From SIG673 sp964570105 (lineage in GTDB: Bacteria > Bacillota > Clostridia > Oscillospirales > CAG-272), in contig CAZMWM010000001.1 in the NCBI GenBank assembly GCA_964570105.1, positions 1-64,000 of the forward strand: DNA of 64,000 nt. Reading direction: 5' to 3'. Below are positions 1 to 7,865 of the stretch, piece by piece. The translations under genes and the position numbers were made by a program. Position 1 is the stretch's first letter, and every line of letters starts with the position of its first letter. The notes below the pieces were generated by a model. That model made no database searches. It saw only the letters and a program-made list of their open reading frames with translations, and was not told the origin of the DNA.

Positions 1-86
1 TGGTGCGAGCGACAGGACTTGAACCTGCATGAATTGCTTCGCAAGATCCTAAATCTTGTGCGTATGCCAATTTCGCCACGCTCGCA
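1..86 (-). tRNA. tRNA-Leu (anticodon UAG)
   Basis: Reading the minus strand gives a class II tRNA with acceptor stem TGCGAGC/GCTCGCA and an encoded CCA tail. The anticodon stem is CAAGA/TCTTG around loop TTTAGGA, which gives anticodon UAG. A long variable arm is followed by a GTTCAAGTC T-loop. The long variable arm and the UAG anticodon identify a leucine tRNA. It has its own strong promoter just upstream. Confidence 0.95.
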
Positions 87-145
87 GATGCAAAACGTAA
101 AGTCGACCGATCCGTGAAAAGCCGCACTCCGCGGATATATGTACT

Positions 146-174
146 ATTATACCATATTATAAAGAAAAAGTCAA
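146..174 (-). promoter_or_regulatory. Promoter of tRNA-Leu
   Basis: On the minus strand, TTGACT (169-174) and a consensus TATAAT (146-151) are separated by 17 bases, about 60 bases upstream of the tRNA 5' end. This is a near-perfect sigma-70/sigma-A type promoter, as expected for a stable RNA gene. Confidence 0.8.
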
Positions 175-541
175 GTGTGCACTTGTAAAAAATTACACTT
201 TAACACTTTACACTTTTACATTTTGCTTTGAGAATTTACACTTTCATACTTATGACCATGCCTTTCCGAATCAAAGCAGTTTTGTGACGGTTTCGGCTTT
301 GCTAAGCCACAAAACGCCTCTGAAAGATCTATCTTTCAGACTTTAGCCTTCTACACCTTGATGCTCCGCGTTTCCGCATATACCGCCGCTCGAAGCTTGG
401 CGGTATACAAGCCGTAACATTTCGCGAGCAGACTGCCTTATATTTAATGCGCGGCGTGAAACGTGCATAAATCTCGCTTATTTGGAAACAATAGCCTAAA
501 CGTATTAAAAACACAAAATAAAAGCAAAAGAGGGCGACCGA
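175..541. other. Gene-poor spacer with AT-rich TTTACAC repeats
   Basis: No convincing gene is seen between the tRNA promoter and the EIIA-like gene. The part from about 185 to 252 is AT-rich and contains several irregular copies of a TTACACTTT word. The remainder resembles neighbouring composition. An open frame at 329-514 on the minus strand has no ribosome binding site or recognisable family and was not called. Confidence 0.5.
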
Positions 542-1027
542 ATGAGTTTATTTTATACGAAAAGCGAAAAATGTTATACCGTTTTTTCGCCGATGAGCGG
601 TGAGATACGTCCGCTTGAAGAGCTTCCGGACGAGCTTATCGCTTCATATGCCATAGGCAACGGATTTTCAGTAATACCGAGCGAAGGCAAGCTTCTGTCC
701 CCGGTCGACGGCAAGTTGAATAAGGTCAACGACACGCTCGATACCTATCGGTTGACATCAGATTTCGGCGCCGAGGTGCTGATAAAGCTCGGAACAGGCT
801 CGCAAAAGCTGCTTGGCGAGGGCATCCGTTCGTTTGCTTCGCCCGGAGACACATTAAAACGCGGCGCCGCTATATGCACTTTCGACACAAAGCTTTTTTC
901 GGAAAACGGCGTATCTCCGTATTCCGCCGTGGTCATCTGCAATACCGACACTTACCGCAGTATGACGGTCTTTGAAGGGGCTTGCATCGCAGGTGTGAGC
1001 GAAGCCTTGACGTTTCTCCCGGCATAG
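542..1027 (+). CDS. EIIA-Glc-fold protein lacking both active-site histidines
   Basis: This 161-residue protein follows the glucose-type EIIA domain of the sugar phosphotransferase system. It has a FSPMSGEI start, a GNGFSVIPSEGKLLSPVDG core and a VVICNTD strand near the end. In the family, two histidines (E. coli EIIA-Glc H75 and H90) form the active site and H90 carries the phosphate. Here the equivalent positions are D67 (in TLDTYRL) and K82 (in VLIKLG), so phosphotransfer looks impossible. The fold is otherwise well kept and there is a good GAGGGCGAC ribosome site. No PTS permease lies nearby. It may be a regulatory or binding protein that kept the fold. The family is clear; the function is unknown. 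Confidence 0.8.
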   Translation: MSLFYTKSEKCYTVFSPMSGEIRPLEELPDELIASYAIGNGFSVIPSEGKLLSPVDGKLNKVNDTLDTYRLTSDFGAEVLIKLGTGSQKLLGEGIRSFASPGDTLKRGAAICTFDTKLFSENGVSPYSAVVICNTDTYRSMTVFEGACIAGVSEALTFLPA

Positions 1028-1183
1028 CTCCGCCACGGCAAACACCCGTCATCTGCGTTTCATGAGGCTCTCTTCACCGATATATTATCTCATTCCTAAG
1101 CCGTGTTAGACACATGCTTCATCACTACTGTTGCGCTTGTTTTCGTACAGATGCCCCCACGCGCTCTTTGCTCGGTTGCATTT

Positions 1184-1227
1184 ACAAAAACAAAACTCCC
1201 ACTTACGGGAATTACCCGCAAGTGGGA
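1184..1227 (-). terminator. Rho-independent terminator of the cell-wall-repeat protein gene
   Basis: CCCACTTACGGG (1198-1209) pairs with CCCGCAAGTGGG (1215-1226) around a 5-base loop. On the minus strand it is followed by a TTTTGTTTTTG tract. It lies just past the stop of the minus-strand gene ending at 1249. Confidence 0.85.
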
Positions 1228-1248
1228 ACTGATATCAAAAGCTATGTA

Positions 1249-1722
1249 TTAAGCATCAGCTTCTTTAACTTCAGACCGTCTTATGACCTTGCCGTACGCA
1301 TCGAATTCATAGTTATACACCTTGCCGTCCTCATCATGGATATTGGCTTGATCATCTATCATAAGTGTACCGCCGCGGTCATATTTGCTTGGGGGCACAT
1401 TCTTTGTATTTGCAGGATCACCTACACGGAAATAATACCAATCACCGCCAAAATCAAACCAGCCGGTGTGCATAGTGCCGTCATCGTTGAAATAATACTT
1501 GTCGTCACCGATGACCTGCCATCCGGTCTGCTTTTCACCGTTCACATAGTAATACACAACGGTCTCGGAAGTGCCGTCTTCCTTCTCCATCGTACTCACA
1601 ACGAAGCCGTTCTTAAGCGTAAGCACGACCACAAGAAGCACCACGACCGCTATCAACACCACGGCTATTATCGCCGTAAGTATTATCTTGGTCGTCTTAT
1701 TTGCCTTTTCAGCAGTTGCCAT
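1249..1722 (-). CDS. Membrane-anchored protein with cell-wall-binding-type repeats
   Basis: The protein of about 157 residues has a single strongly hydrophobic N-terminal segment (about residues 12-37) that should anchor it in the membrane with the rest outside. The outer part carries Trp/Tyr/Gly-rich repeats of the choline-binding/cell-wall-binding type, seen as TGWQVIGDDKYYFNDDGTMH and TGWFDFGGDWYYF. The frame extends to a TTG two codons upstream. The ATG at 1722 is preferred because GGAGG lies 9 bases before it, against only 3 for the TTG. It is monocistronic, between its own promoter and terminator. Substrate and role are unknown; two repeats are few for firm wall binding. Confidence 0.75.
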   Translation of the reverse strand: MATAEKANKTTKIILTAIIAVVLIAVVVLLVVVLTLKNGFVVSTMEKEDGTSETVVYYYVNGEKQTGWQVIGDDKYYFNDDGTMHTGWFDFGGDWYYFRVGDPANTKNVPPSKYDRGGTLMIDDQANIHDEDGKVYNYEFDAYGKVIRRSEVKEADA

Positions 1723-1798
1723 GATCAAAAACCTCCATCATCAGCGGTCACAACTCAAGCTTGACCGCAATCTTGCTATAATTATATACCATTCCGCG

Positions 1799-1826
1799 AT
1801 TATATTCTAATGTATTTTTTGTCCAA
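1799..1826 (-). promoter_or_regulatory. Likely promoter of the cell-wall-repeat protein gene
   Basis: On the minus strand TTGGAC (1821-1826) and TATAAT (1799-1804) are 16 bases apart, about 75 bases upstream of the chosen ATG. A second TATAAT-like box lies closer to the gene but without a good -35. Confidence 0.5.
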
Positions 1827-1846
1827 AAGGTAAATAAATAATTAAC

Positions 1847-3052
1847 TCATCTATTTTTGGCAGAATTATTTACGACTTTTTGTAAAACGCTGAATTCTTC
1901 AAGCGTCAAAAGCTCGTCCTCATCCTCGGAATTTTGCTCATCCTTCCGAGCTTCATCCGACGGTGCGACCGTCTCGCGCACCTTTTTCTCTTCTTCGGTA
2001 ACGATGCCGACCGCCTTTTCCGGGGGAAGTCTGATCTCTTCCAGAGCAGGAGAGGTACGTCCCGGAGCATTAAAGGCTTTGCGGGCTTCTTCCGACATTT
2101 TCGTGGCAACTACCACGATCTGTATCGAATCCTCAAGCGCCGCATCGAAATCTATTCCCCAGATTATCTTTGCATCCGGAAGCTGTGCGGTGATCGTAGT
2201 CGTCGTTTCGGCTATCTCCTCGAGCTGTACGTTTTCGTCCGCCTTTATACTTATGATTATCCCTGCTGCACTGTTTATCGAGCTGTCGAGAAGTGGGCTG
2301 AATATCGCGTGCTCGGCGGCGACCTTGGCTTTATCCGGACCGCTCGCAAGCCCTATACCGATATGCGCATCCCCGGAATTTTTCAGTATGGTGGTGACAT
2401 CCGCAAAATCCAAATTCACGTAACTCTCGGTGGATATAAGCTCACAGATGCTCTTCACACTGCTGATAAGCACGTTATCCGCTTCCGCAAACGCGTTTTT
2501 GAAGGATATCGGCGCGGTGGATATCTCACGAAGCTTTTCGTTGGAAACGACTATCACTGCATCCGCATACTGCTTCAGCCTCTCTATACCGTCCTCCGCC
2601 ACTGCCGCGCGTTGCTGTCCCTCGAAAGCGAACGGGCGTGTAACGACCGCGACTGTGAGTATCTGTAGTTCCTTAGCTATCTGTGCTATAACGGGAGCCG
2701 CACCCGTTCCGGTACCTCCGCCCATGCCTGCGGTTATATACAGCATATCCACCCCTTCGAGTGAACTGCGTATCAGCTCTCTGGACTCCTCCGCCGCTTC
2801 ACGCCCTATCTCGGGGTTTGCTCCGGCACCGCGTCCCTTTGTGGTATTCTCACCGATAACTATTATTTCGTTTGCCTTGGAACGGCGCAATACCGGGATG
2901 TCCGTATTGACAGCAACGAGCGTCGCACCGCCGACACCGACCTCAGCCATTCGGTTCACGGCGTTATTTCCTCCGCCGCCGACACCGAACACCTTTATAT
3001 TCACGATATTTCCATCGCCTTCCGGCAGATTGCTTTTCGTGATCGTCTCCAT
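1847..3052 (-). CDS. ftsZ: Cell division protein FtsZ, with atypical C-terminus
   Basis: A tubulin-like GTPase that forms the division ring. The GTP-binding signature GGGTGTG is at residues 111-117, with the earlier loop GVGGGGNNAV (23-32) and NTD (49-51). The T7 synergy loop NLDFAD (213-218), which completes the GTPase site of the next subunit, is intact, so it should polymerise and hydrolyse GTP. The usual IPND motif reads VSNE (169-172). After about residue 330 comes an acidic linker. The protein ends in LEEFSVLQKVVNNSAKNR, with no recognisable conserved C-terminal peptide of the type that binds FtsA or SepF. It stands alone, not in a division-wall cluster, so it may be a second FtsZ paralogue. 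The family is certain; paralogue status is inference. Confidence 0.93.
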   Translation of the reverse strand: METITKSNLPEGDGNIVNIKVFGVGGGGNNAVNRMAEVGVGGATLVAVNTDIPVLRRSKANEIIVIGENTTKGRGAGANPEIGREAAEESRELIRSSLEGVDMLYITAGMGGGTGTGAAPVIAQIAKELQILTVAVVTRPFAFEGQQRAAVAEDGIERLKQYADAVIVVSNEKLREISTAPISFKNAFAEADNVLISSVKSICELISTESYVNLDFADVTTILKNSGDAHIGIGLASGPDKAKVAAEHAIFSPLLDSSINSAAGIIISIKADENVQLEEIAETTTTITAQLPDAKIIWGIDFDAALEDSIQIVVVATKMSEEARKAFNAPGRTSPALEEIRLPPEKAVGIVTEEEKKVRETVAPSDEARKDEQNSEDEDELLTLEEFSVLQKVVNNSAKNR

Positions 3053-3127
3053 GCTGACAAGCTCCCCTTACTCAGATCAAGTTATGTACGTGCGGCTCCG
3101 ACGGGCAGAGCCTACGACCTATCTTAT

Positions 3128-3156
3128 ATATTACTCCATACCGCGTCGTATTTCAA
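3128..3156 (-). promoter_or_regulatory. Promoter of ftsZ
   Basis: On the minus strand TTGAAA (3151-3156) and TAATAT (3128-3133) are separated by exactly 17 bases, 76 bases upstream of the ftsZ ATG. Confidence 0.6.
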
Positions 3157-3220
3157 TAAGTTACGTTGATATTTCAAAAAAAATTTACACTTCCCGACCT
3201 TGACCGACCGCGCGAGCACA

Positions 3221-3865
3221 TCAGTCGAGCACCAAGTACGTGACATTCTTGCGATCAAGATAATGTCTTTTCACGGTATAAAAGCAATTTAGTCTCACCG
3301 TCAGCAGATTGGCACCGCCCCATCTCGCACCGCGGAAGTTATCTTTGCAAACGACTATCACCGGGTGCGTATATTCGCCGGCTTCCAAGATAGCGCAACG
3401 GGCGAACAGCGGTCGATCTTCAATCTCGCCCTTCGCACTCGCAGTTCTTTTCCTACGTCGCGGAGCCGCGTGACCGAAAAAGCTTCCGGGTGCAATATAA
3501 ACGGTGATATTCTCGGCATCCTTCAACCACGTCGCTATCTCGCCCCGGAGCCTGATAAATCCTATCATCCCGACAACTCCGACCGAAGCGGAGATCAAGA
3601 GGATCACAGGCAAGATAACAAGTGTGACAGTAAAAATCAACAAGAAAAGCGCACTCCTTTCGAGAAGCACAGCGGCTTTCGCCACGACCTTTAATACCGT
3701 GGCAACGAACGTATACTTTTTCGCCCTTTTGTATGCATCGACCGTTACTTTCAACAGCTGTCCGTTTTTTGTACTTTTCACAAGGAAAGCTATATAGCTG
3801 TTGACGTCGAGATATCCGTCTCCGCAGAATGGCACAGACATCAAATTTTCCCCGATTCCTTCCAT
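3221..3865 (-). CDS. Unknown membrane protein
   Basis: I do not recognise this protein of about 214 residues. It has a long hydrophobic stretch around residues 68-108 that would form two membrane spans. The C-terminal half is soluble and basic, with a PRRRKR cluster near residue 138 and several beta-like strands ending in a tyrosine-rich tail. The ATG at 3865 is chosen because AGGGGA lies 6 bases upstream; a GTG one codon earlier would be too close. It shares orientation with ftsZ but is separated from it by the ftsZ promoter, so it need not be co-functional. Confidence 0.6.
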   Translation of the reverse strand: MEGIGENLMSVPFCGDGYLDVNSYIAFLVKSTKNGQLLKVTVDAYKRAKKYTFVATVLKVVAKAAVLLERSALFLLIFTVTLVILPVILLISASVGVVGMIGFIRLRGEIATWLKDAENITVYIAPGSFFGHAAPRRRKRTASAKGEIEDRPLFARCAILEAGEYTHPVIVVCKDNFRGARWGGANLLTVRLNCFYTVKRHYLDRKNVTYLVLD

Positions 3866-3933
3866 CACTCTTCCCCTCTCTTTGAGCGCAAGTCACATAA
3901 ATTATTATTTACGAAATATTGCGATTTTATCTA

Positions 3934-3962
3934 TTGAAATGTTACCGCGAGCGGTATATAAT
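3934..3962 (+). promoter_or_regulatory. Promoter with a perfect inverted repeat between -35 and -10
   Basis: TTGAAA (3934-3939) and TATAAT (3957-3962) are 17 bases apart. The spacer holds TACCGC-GA-GCGGTA (3943-3956), a perfect 6+6 inverted repeat with a 2-base centre. A repressor bound there would block RNA polymerase, so this is a good operator candidate for the small collagen-like protein gene at 4056. Confidence 0.65.
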
Positions 3963-4055
3963 TGTCTTTGAATACAGATCTCGCCATACGCCGCCCGTGA
4001 CCGCCGAGGATGCGATCGGGACGCACATGGCGGCTCAAGAAACGGAGGAATTATT

Positions 4056-4289
4056 ATGGGTGGACCTCATGGAGGACCGGGTAGACCGGGTGGATTTGGC
4101 GGAGGACCTCACAGAGGCGGATTTGGCGGACCTATGGGACCGAGAGGTCCGAGAGGTCCTATGGGACCGAGAGGACCGTATCACAGACCGCCGTACCGCA
4201 GAGGCTGTATGCCGGGATGCTTTTGCGTTCTTGCTATACCCTTTGGGGTAGTAACGGCGGCAATAGTAACGCTTATCGCTCTGCTGTGA
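4056..4289 (+). CDS. Small collagen-like Gly/Pro/Arg-rich tail-anchored protein
   Basis: This is a 77-residue protein of unrecognised function. Residues 1-45 are almost only Gly, Pro, Arg, Phe, Met and His. They start as GGPHGGPGRPGGFGG and continue as collagen-like GPRGP/GPMGP triplets. A basic PYRRGCMPGCFC segment with three cysteines follows. The end is a hydrophobic span of about 20 residues, consistent with a tail anchor or single membrane span. The start is supported by AACGGAGG 7 bases upstream of the ATG and by a promoter with an operator-like palindrome. The repeat-rich DNA also opens a frame shifted by one base, but that frame lacks a matching ribosome site. Confidence 0.75.
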   Translation: MGGPHGGPGRPGGFGGGPHRGGFGGPMGPRGPRGPMGPRGPYHRPPYRRGCMPGCFCVLAIPFGVVTAAIVTLIALL

Positions 4290-4347
4290 CCGACACCGAC
4301 CGAAAGCGCTCTTTCAAGCTGAACGTATCACAAGCGTTCGGGCACTC

Positions 4348-4448
4348 CATCGGAGCATCACAGCGGTGACCTCTCCGATGCGCTCAGCATAAGATGTACA
4401 GGACCGCTTTTTCGGGATATACATCCCTGCGGTACTAAAGCATCGGAG
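4348..4448 (+). promoter_or_regulatory. Possible RNA fold masking the ribosome site of the ATPase gene
   Basis: CTCCGATG (4373-4380) can pair with CATCGGAG at 4348-4355 or with a second CATCGGAG at 4441-4448. The second copy contains the CGGAG Shine-Dalgarno of the gene starting at 4458. Another hairpin, GATGTA/TACATC, lies between. The two pairings exclude each other, as in a translational switch. This is read from sequence only. Confidence 0.3.
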
Positions 4449-4457
4449 ATACTGCCT

Positions 4458-5531
4458 ATGGAGATCAGTTCGTTTATCGATCCAACCTCGCGCCATTATT
4501 TTGCCGCTATGAACACCGCATCCGGATTTTGCGGTAAATTTCGGGAAATATTCGGCTCACTCGAAAAGCTTTACATTATAAAGGGCGGACCGGGGACCGG
4601 AAAGAGCCGCCTTATTCGAGAGCTTGGAGCGGAAGCCGAAAGAAACGGACGGGATGTTGAATATTTCTTGTGCTCATCCGATCCGACCTCGCTCGACGGC
4701 GTGATCTTCACCGCGCGTAACAGCAAGGAGCGCATCGGGATCATAGATGGCACATCACCGCACTCGTACGAGCCTCGCTTACCGGGAGCGACGGAAAACA
4801 TCATCGACCTCGGAGCATTCTGGAACGCCGATGCGCTTGCCGGTCACAAGGCAGAGCTTATACGCTTAAACGCGGCAAAAGCCCAAGTTTACGCATCAGT
4901 GTACGGTTATCTTTCGGCGATACACGAGCTTGACACCGTCGCCGAGCGCACGTCCGCCGCGGCTCTGATGAACGAAAAGCTCGACTCGGCTGTAAAGCGT
5001 CTGCTCCGCACCCTGCCGCTCGGAAGCGGATACTGCGAGACTGTGAGGATACGCAGTGCGATAAGCAGTATTGGTACGGTAAAGCTGGACACGTTCTCAA
5101 GGCTCGCTTCACACAACTATGCAGTCACCGATAGGGCATTCACCGCAAACGCCTTTATGCGTCGGCTCAAAAAAGAGCTGAAGCTTAAGGAGCAACGGGT
5201 GATCGTTAGCTACGATCCGTTTTTCCCGGATACCCCGGACGCCATCTGCATTCCGACGCTTGATGCAACGTTTTACGTCGGATGCGAGGGTAACGCCCAC
5301 GAAAAGCTCGTGAATATGACCAGATTTGTGTCATCAGATGCGCTTTCCGCACACAAGACCGCGCTTCGCGCCATATACAGATCGCGCCGCGAGCTTCTCG
5401 CATTGACTTATTCCGAATATTCGCGCATCGCCGAATTGCACGGTGAGCTTGAAGCCTATTATACGGGCGCAATGGATTTTTCACGGGCGAACGCATTATG
5501 CGATGACCTAAAGAAAGCTCTGTTTTCCTAA
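4458..5531 (+). CDS. P-loop ATPase of the PRK06851-like family
   Basis: This 357-residue protein has a clear Walker A motif, GGPGTGKS, near residues 43-50. It is followed by a CSSDPTSLDGV segment and a later DGTSPHSYEPRLPGATENII segment. These are hallmarks of a poorly characterised firmicute ATPase family that I associate with PRK06851. The family's reaction and partners are not known to me. The length is close to the family norm. It is followed after about 90 bases by a peptidase gene in the same direction. Its ribosome site may be masked by an upstream RNA fold. Confidence 0.7.
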   Translation: MEISSFIDPTSRHYFAAMNTASGFCGKFREIFGSLEKLYIIKGGPGTGKSRLIRELGAEAERNGRDVEYFLCSSDPTSLDGVIFTARNSKERIGIIDGTSPHSYEPRLPGATENIIDLGAFWNADALAGHKAELIRLNAAKAQVYASVYGYLSAIHELDTVAERTSAAALMNEKLDSAVKRLLRTLPLGSGYCETVRIRSAISSIGTVKLDTFSRLASHNYAVTDRAFTANAFMRRLKKELKLKEQRVIVSYDPFFPDTPDAICIPTLDATFYVGCEGNAHEKLVNMTRFVSSDALSAHKTALRAIYRSRRELLALTYSEYSRIAELHGELEAYYTGAMDFSRANALCDDLKKALFS

Positions 5532-5623
5532 ATGACGTTTTCTTCGCGGCTCACGGAGCTTAGGCTGTGACAAAGCTTCGTGAGCATCCGCACATCCATA
5601 CGCTAAAGGAGCTGACAAAACAA

Positions 5624-7114
5624 ATGGAATACCTGATAAAAGACCGTTATCCGAAAGCTATGTTCAAAGCCTTCGAGGATATATGCGCCATTCCGCACGG
5701 CTCCGGAAACGAAGCCGGTATAGCCGATCTTCTTGTAGATTTTGCAAAGGAACGCTCGCTCGAATACTACAGAGACGCTCTCGGAAATGTCCTTATCCGA
5801 AAAGATGCCTCAGCGGACAAGCGTCCGAGCAGTCCCGTGATGCTTCAAGCTCACACCGATATGGTATGTGAAAAGCTTCCCGGCTCGGAGCACGATCCTC
5901 TTCGAGATCCGCTGAAGCTAAAGCTGTCCGGAGATACGCTGAGCGCAGACGGAACGACGCTCGGTGCTGATAACGGCATCGGAGTCGCGGCTATGCTCGC
6001 CGTTCTCGATGACGATACTATCTCTCATCCCGAGCTTGAATGTCTTTTTACCGTCTCGGAGGAGACCGGAATGGACGGAGCCTTGGGGTTTGATCACACT
6101 CGTATAAAGAGCCGTCTGCTGATAAATCTTGATAACACGGAAGAGGGCAACGCCTGTTGCGGATGCGCCGGAGGTGCGGACGTGGACGTTACCGTTCCCC
6201 TCGAGCATATCCCGGCACTTTCGAAAAAAGTCACGTTGACGGTCTCCGGGCTTGCGGGCGGACACAGCGGTCAGGATATCGACCTTGGCAGACAAAACGC
6301 AATAAAGCTCCTTTCTCTCGCACTGCTCGCTCTTTACGAGCGGATGCCATTCTGTCTGATCTCTCTAAGCGGCGGAGCCAAGCCAAACGTCATCCCCTCC
6401 TCGGCACAAGCCACCCTGTCGTTTTTCGACGGCGCGGACGCCAAAAAAGCGAACGCTCTTTTGAAAGAGCACCTCGCATCGGTGCGGTCAAGGCTTTGCC
6501 GTGACGACTTGGGATTTAAGTACTCCTTCAAGACTTGCACAAACGCGCTTGACGCGGCAATTCCCGAAGAAACCGCCGCACTGAGCTACCGATCCACGCA
6601 TCTTCTGCTCTCGTATATCGCAAATGCACCGTCAGGCGTGCTCAAATACGCGCCGGATGACCGCTCGCGAGTGTTGTCCTCGGTAAATCTCGGGAAATTG
6701 ACCGCGGATGTCAAAGAGTGCAGGGCTATATTTTTCGCACGCTCCGATGACGAAGCCGAGATCGACGAGACCGTCACGGTGTTGGGCGGACTTACGCGGC
6801 TCGTCGGAGGTTCCTCTTCGGTCACGTCGAGAACGCCGGGCTGGAAGTTCAAAAAAGGCGGCAAGCTCAAGGATACGTTTGACAATGTGTGTCGCCAAAT
6901 TCTCGGCAGCCCCGCCGTGATCGAAAGCATCCACGCAGGGCTTGAATGCGGAGCTATCATATCCGCCTTAAACGCCATCGATGGCGCGGAGAGAGCCGAG
7001 GCGATATCCATAGGTGCAACTCTGTGCAATATCCATTCGGTCAAGGAGAGCGTTTCGCTTTCGTCCTGCGAACGCCTTTACAAGATCATTTCAGGCATCC
7101 TCGCGGAGCTTTGA
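5624..7114 (+). CDS. pepD: Beta-Ala-His/aminoacyl-histidine dipeptidase (PepD, M20 family)
   Basis: A cytoplasmic zinc dipeptidase of about 496 residues. The metal-site motifs of M20 peptidases are present: QAHTDM (H77, D79), GADNGIG, SEETGMDGA and NLDNTEEG. The GLAGGHSGQDID segment marks the inserted dimerisation domain. The N-terminus FKAFEDICAIPHGSGNE matches PepD closely. The frame is open back to a GTG at 5567, which also has a GGAG site. The ATG at 5624 is preferred because family members begin about 15 residues before the IPHGSGNE motif and AAAGGAG lies 12 bases upstream. A TetR gene follows 30 bases later, possibly in the same transcript. Confidence 0.9.
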   Translation: MEYLIKDRYPKAMFKAFEDICAIPHGSGNEAGIADLLVDFAKERSLEYYRDALGNVLIRKDASADKRPSSPVMLQAHTDMVCEKLPGSEHDPLRDPLKLKLSGDTLSADGTTLGADNGIGVAAMLAVLDDDTISHPELECLFTVSEETGMDGALGFDHTRIKSRLLINLDNTEEGNACCGCAGGADVDVTVPLEHIPALSKKVTLTVSGLAGGHSGQDIDLGRQNAIKLLSLALLALYERMPFCLISLSGGAKPNVIPSSAQATLSFFDGADAKKANALLKEHLASVRSRLCRDDLGFKYSFKTCTNALDAAIPEETAALSYRSTHLLLSYIANAPSGVLKYAPDDRSRVLSSVNLGKLTADVKECRAIFFARSDDEAEIDETVTVLGGLTRLVGGSSSVTSRTPGWKFKKGGKLKDTFDNVCRQILGSPAVIESIHAGLECGAIISALNAIDGAERAEAISIGATLCNIHSVKESVSLSSCERLYKIISGILAEL

Positions 7115-7144
7115 GCCGCAAGTAACGCAAAAGGAGACAGAAGC

Positions 7145-7717
7145 TTGTCAACCATCACCAAGAAAGCGATCATGATGGCGTTCATACGTCTTGCAAACCG
7201 CATGCCTATCGAAAAGATCTCCGTCACACAGATAACCGAAGAGTGCGGAGTCAACCGAAACACCTTCTATTATCATTACCGCGACGTTTACGACCTCGTC
7301 GAGGATATCGTGCATACCAAAAGCGAAAAGCTGTTCGATCCCAAACGCCACGACACCATGGATAAGGCTTTGCTCTTTGCCGCCGAATACGCCAAAAAAA
7401 ATCATCGCTTCATAAAAAACATTTTCAACGCAGTGGGCGCCGACACCTTCGAGGAATATCTCTCATCCATAACACACGATCTGATGCAACGCTTCGTTGC
7501 CGCCGAGGCGGATACGCTCATGTCCGAAGAGAGCATCACCCTCGACGCGGATGACCTACGTTACGCAGGTGAGGTGTGCACGCTTTCCTTCTGCGCCGTC
7601 GCACTCAAGTGGATAAAGGGCGATATGAGAGCCGATCCGGTAGAGATAATGCGCAAGCATCTCAACGCAACTCGCGGCTGTCTCGGCGTCATACTGCGCA
7701 ATGTTTCATCCGTTTAA
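7145..7717 (+). CDS. TetR-family transcriptional regulator
   Basis: A 190-residue regulator. The N-terminal helix-turn-helix is seen in ISVTQITEECGVNRNTFYYHYRDVYDLVEDI (residues 25-55), typical of TetR proteins. The C-terminal ligand domain is helical and not specific enough to name a ligand, although the overall look is like the DhaS-type branch. The start is a TTG, supported by AAAGGAG 8 bases upstream. It ends just before a strong terminator and directly precedes the FAS-like operon, so it may control that operon (inference). Confidence 0.85.
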   Translation: MSTITKKAIMMAFIRLANRMPIEKISVTQITEECGVNRNTFYYHYRDVYDLVEDIVHTKSEKLFDPKRHDTMDKALLFAAEYAKKNHRFIKNIFNAVGADTFEEYLSSITHDLMQRFVAAEADTLMSEESITLDADDLRYAGEVCTLSFCAVALKWIKGDMRADPVEIMRKHLNATRGCLGVILRNVSSV

Positions 7718-7743
7718 AAAATTAACAAAACCGACAATCTTTC

Positions 7744-7778
7744 GGATTTGCTCAAAAAAAGGGCAAATCCTTTTTTTT
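7744..7778 (+). terminator. Terminator after the TetR gene
   Basis: GGATTTGC (7744-7751) pairs with GCAAATCC (7763-7770) and is followed by eight T. It separates the regulator from the FAS-like operon. Confidence 0.9.
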
Positions 7779-7783
7779 GCATA

Positions 7784-7812
7784 TTGCGATATATTCTTAC
7801 AGATGTTAAAAT
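7784..7812 (+). promoter_or_regulatory. Likely promoter of the FAS-like operon
   Basis: TTGCGA (7784-7789) and TAAAAT (7807-7812) are 17 bases apart. Just downstream is GATAT-N5-ATATC (7825-7839), a symmetric sequence that could be an operator, for example for the adjacent TetR protein. The operator idea is inference. Confidence 0.5.
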
Positions 7813-7865
7813 AGTTGATGTAGTGATATTACCGATATCTTTGAAAGGACGTGACCGTACAGGTG

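Noticed and set aside
329..514. Minus-strand open frame of 61 codons upstream of the EIIA-like gene
   Set aside because: No ribosome binding site, no recognisable family, arginine- and cysteine-rich composition typical of a chance frame.
1114..1764. Long plus-strand open frame opposite the cell-wall-repeat protein
   Set aside because: It mirrors the real minus-strand gene, has no ribosome site, and contains the terminator of that gene.
2430..3203. Plus-strand open frame of 257 codons opposite ftsZ
   Set aside because: It is an antisense shadow of ftsZ, without a start signal.
3919..4251. Alternative 110-codon frame over the collagen-like gene
   Set aside because: It starts before the promoter -10 box and its Asp/Leu/Glu-Arg repeats are the shifted reading of the Gly/Pro repeats. 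The 4056 frame has a proper ribosome site and a membrane span.
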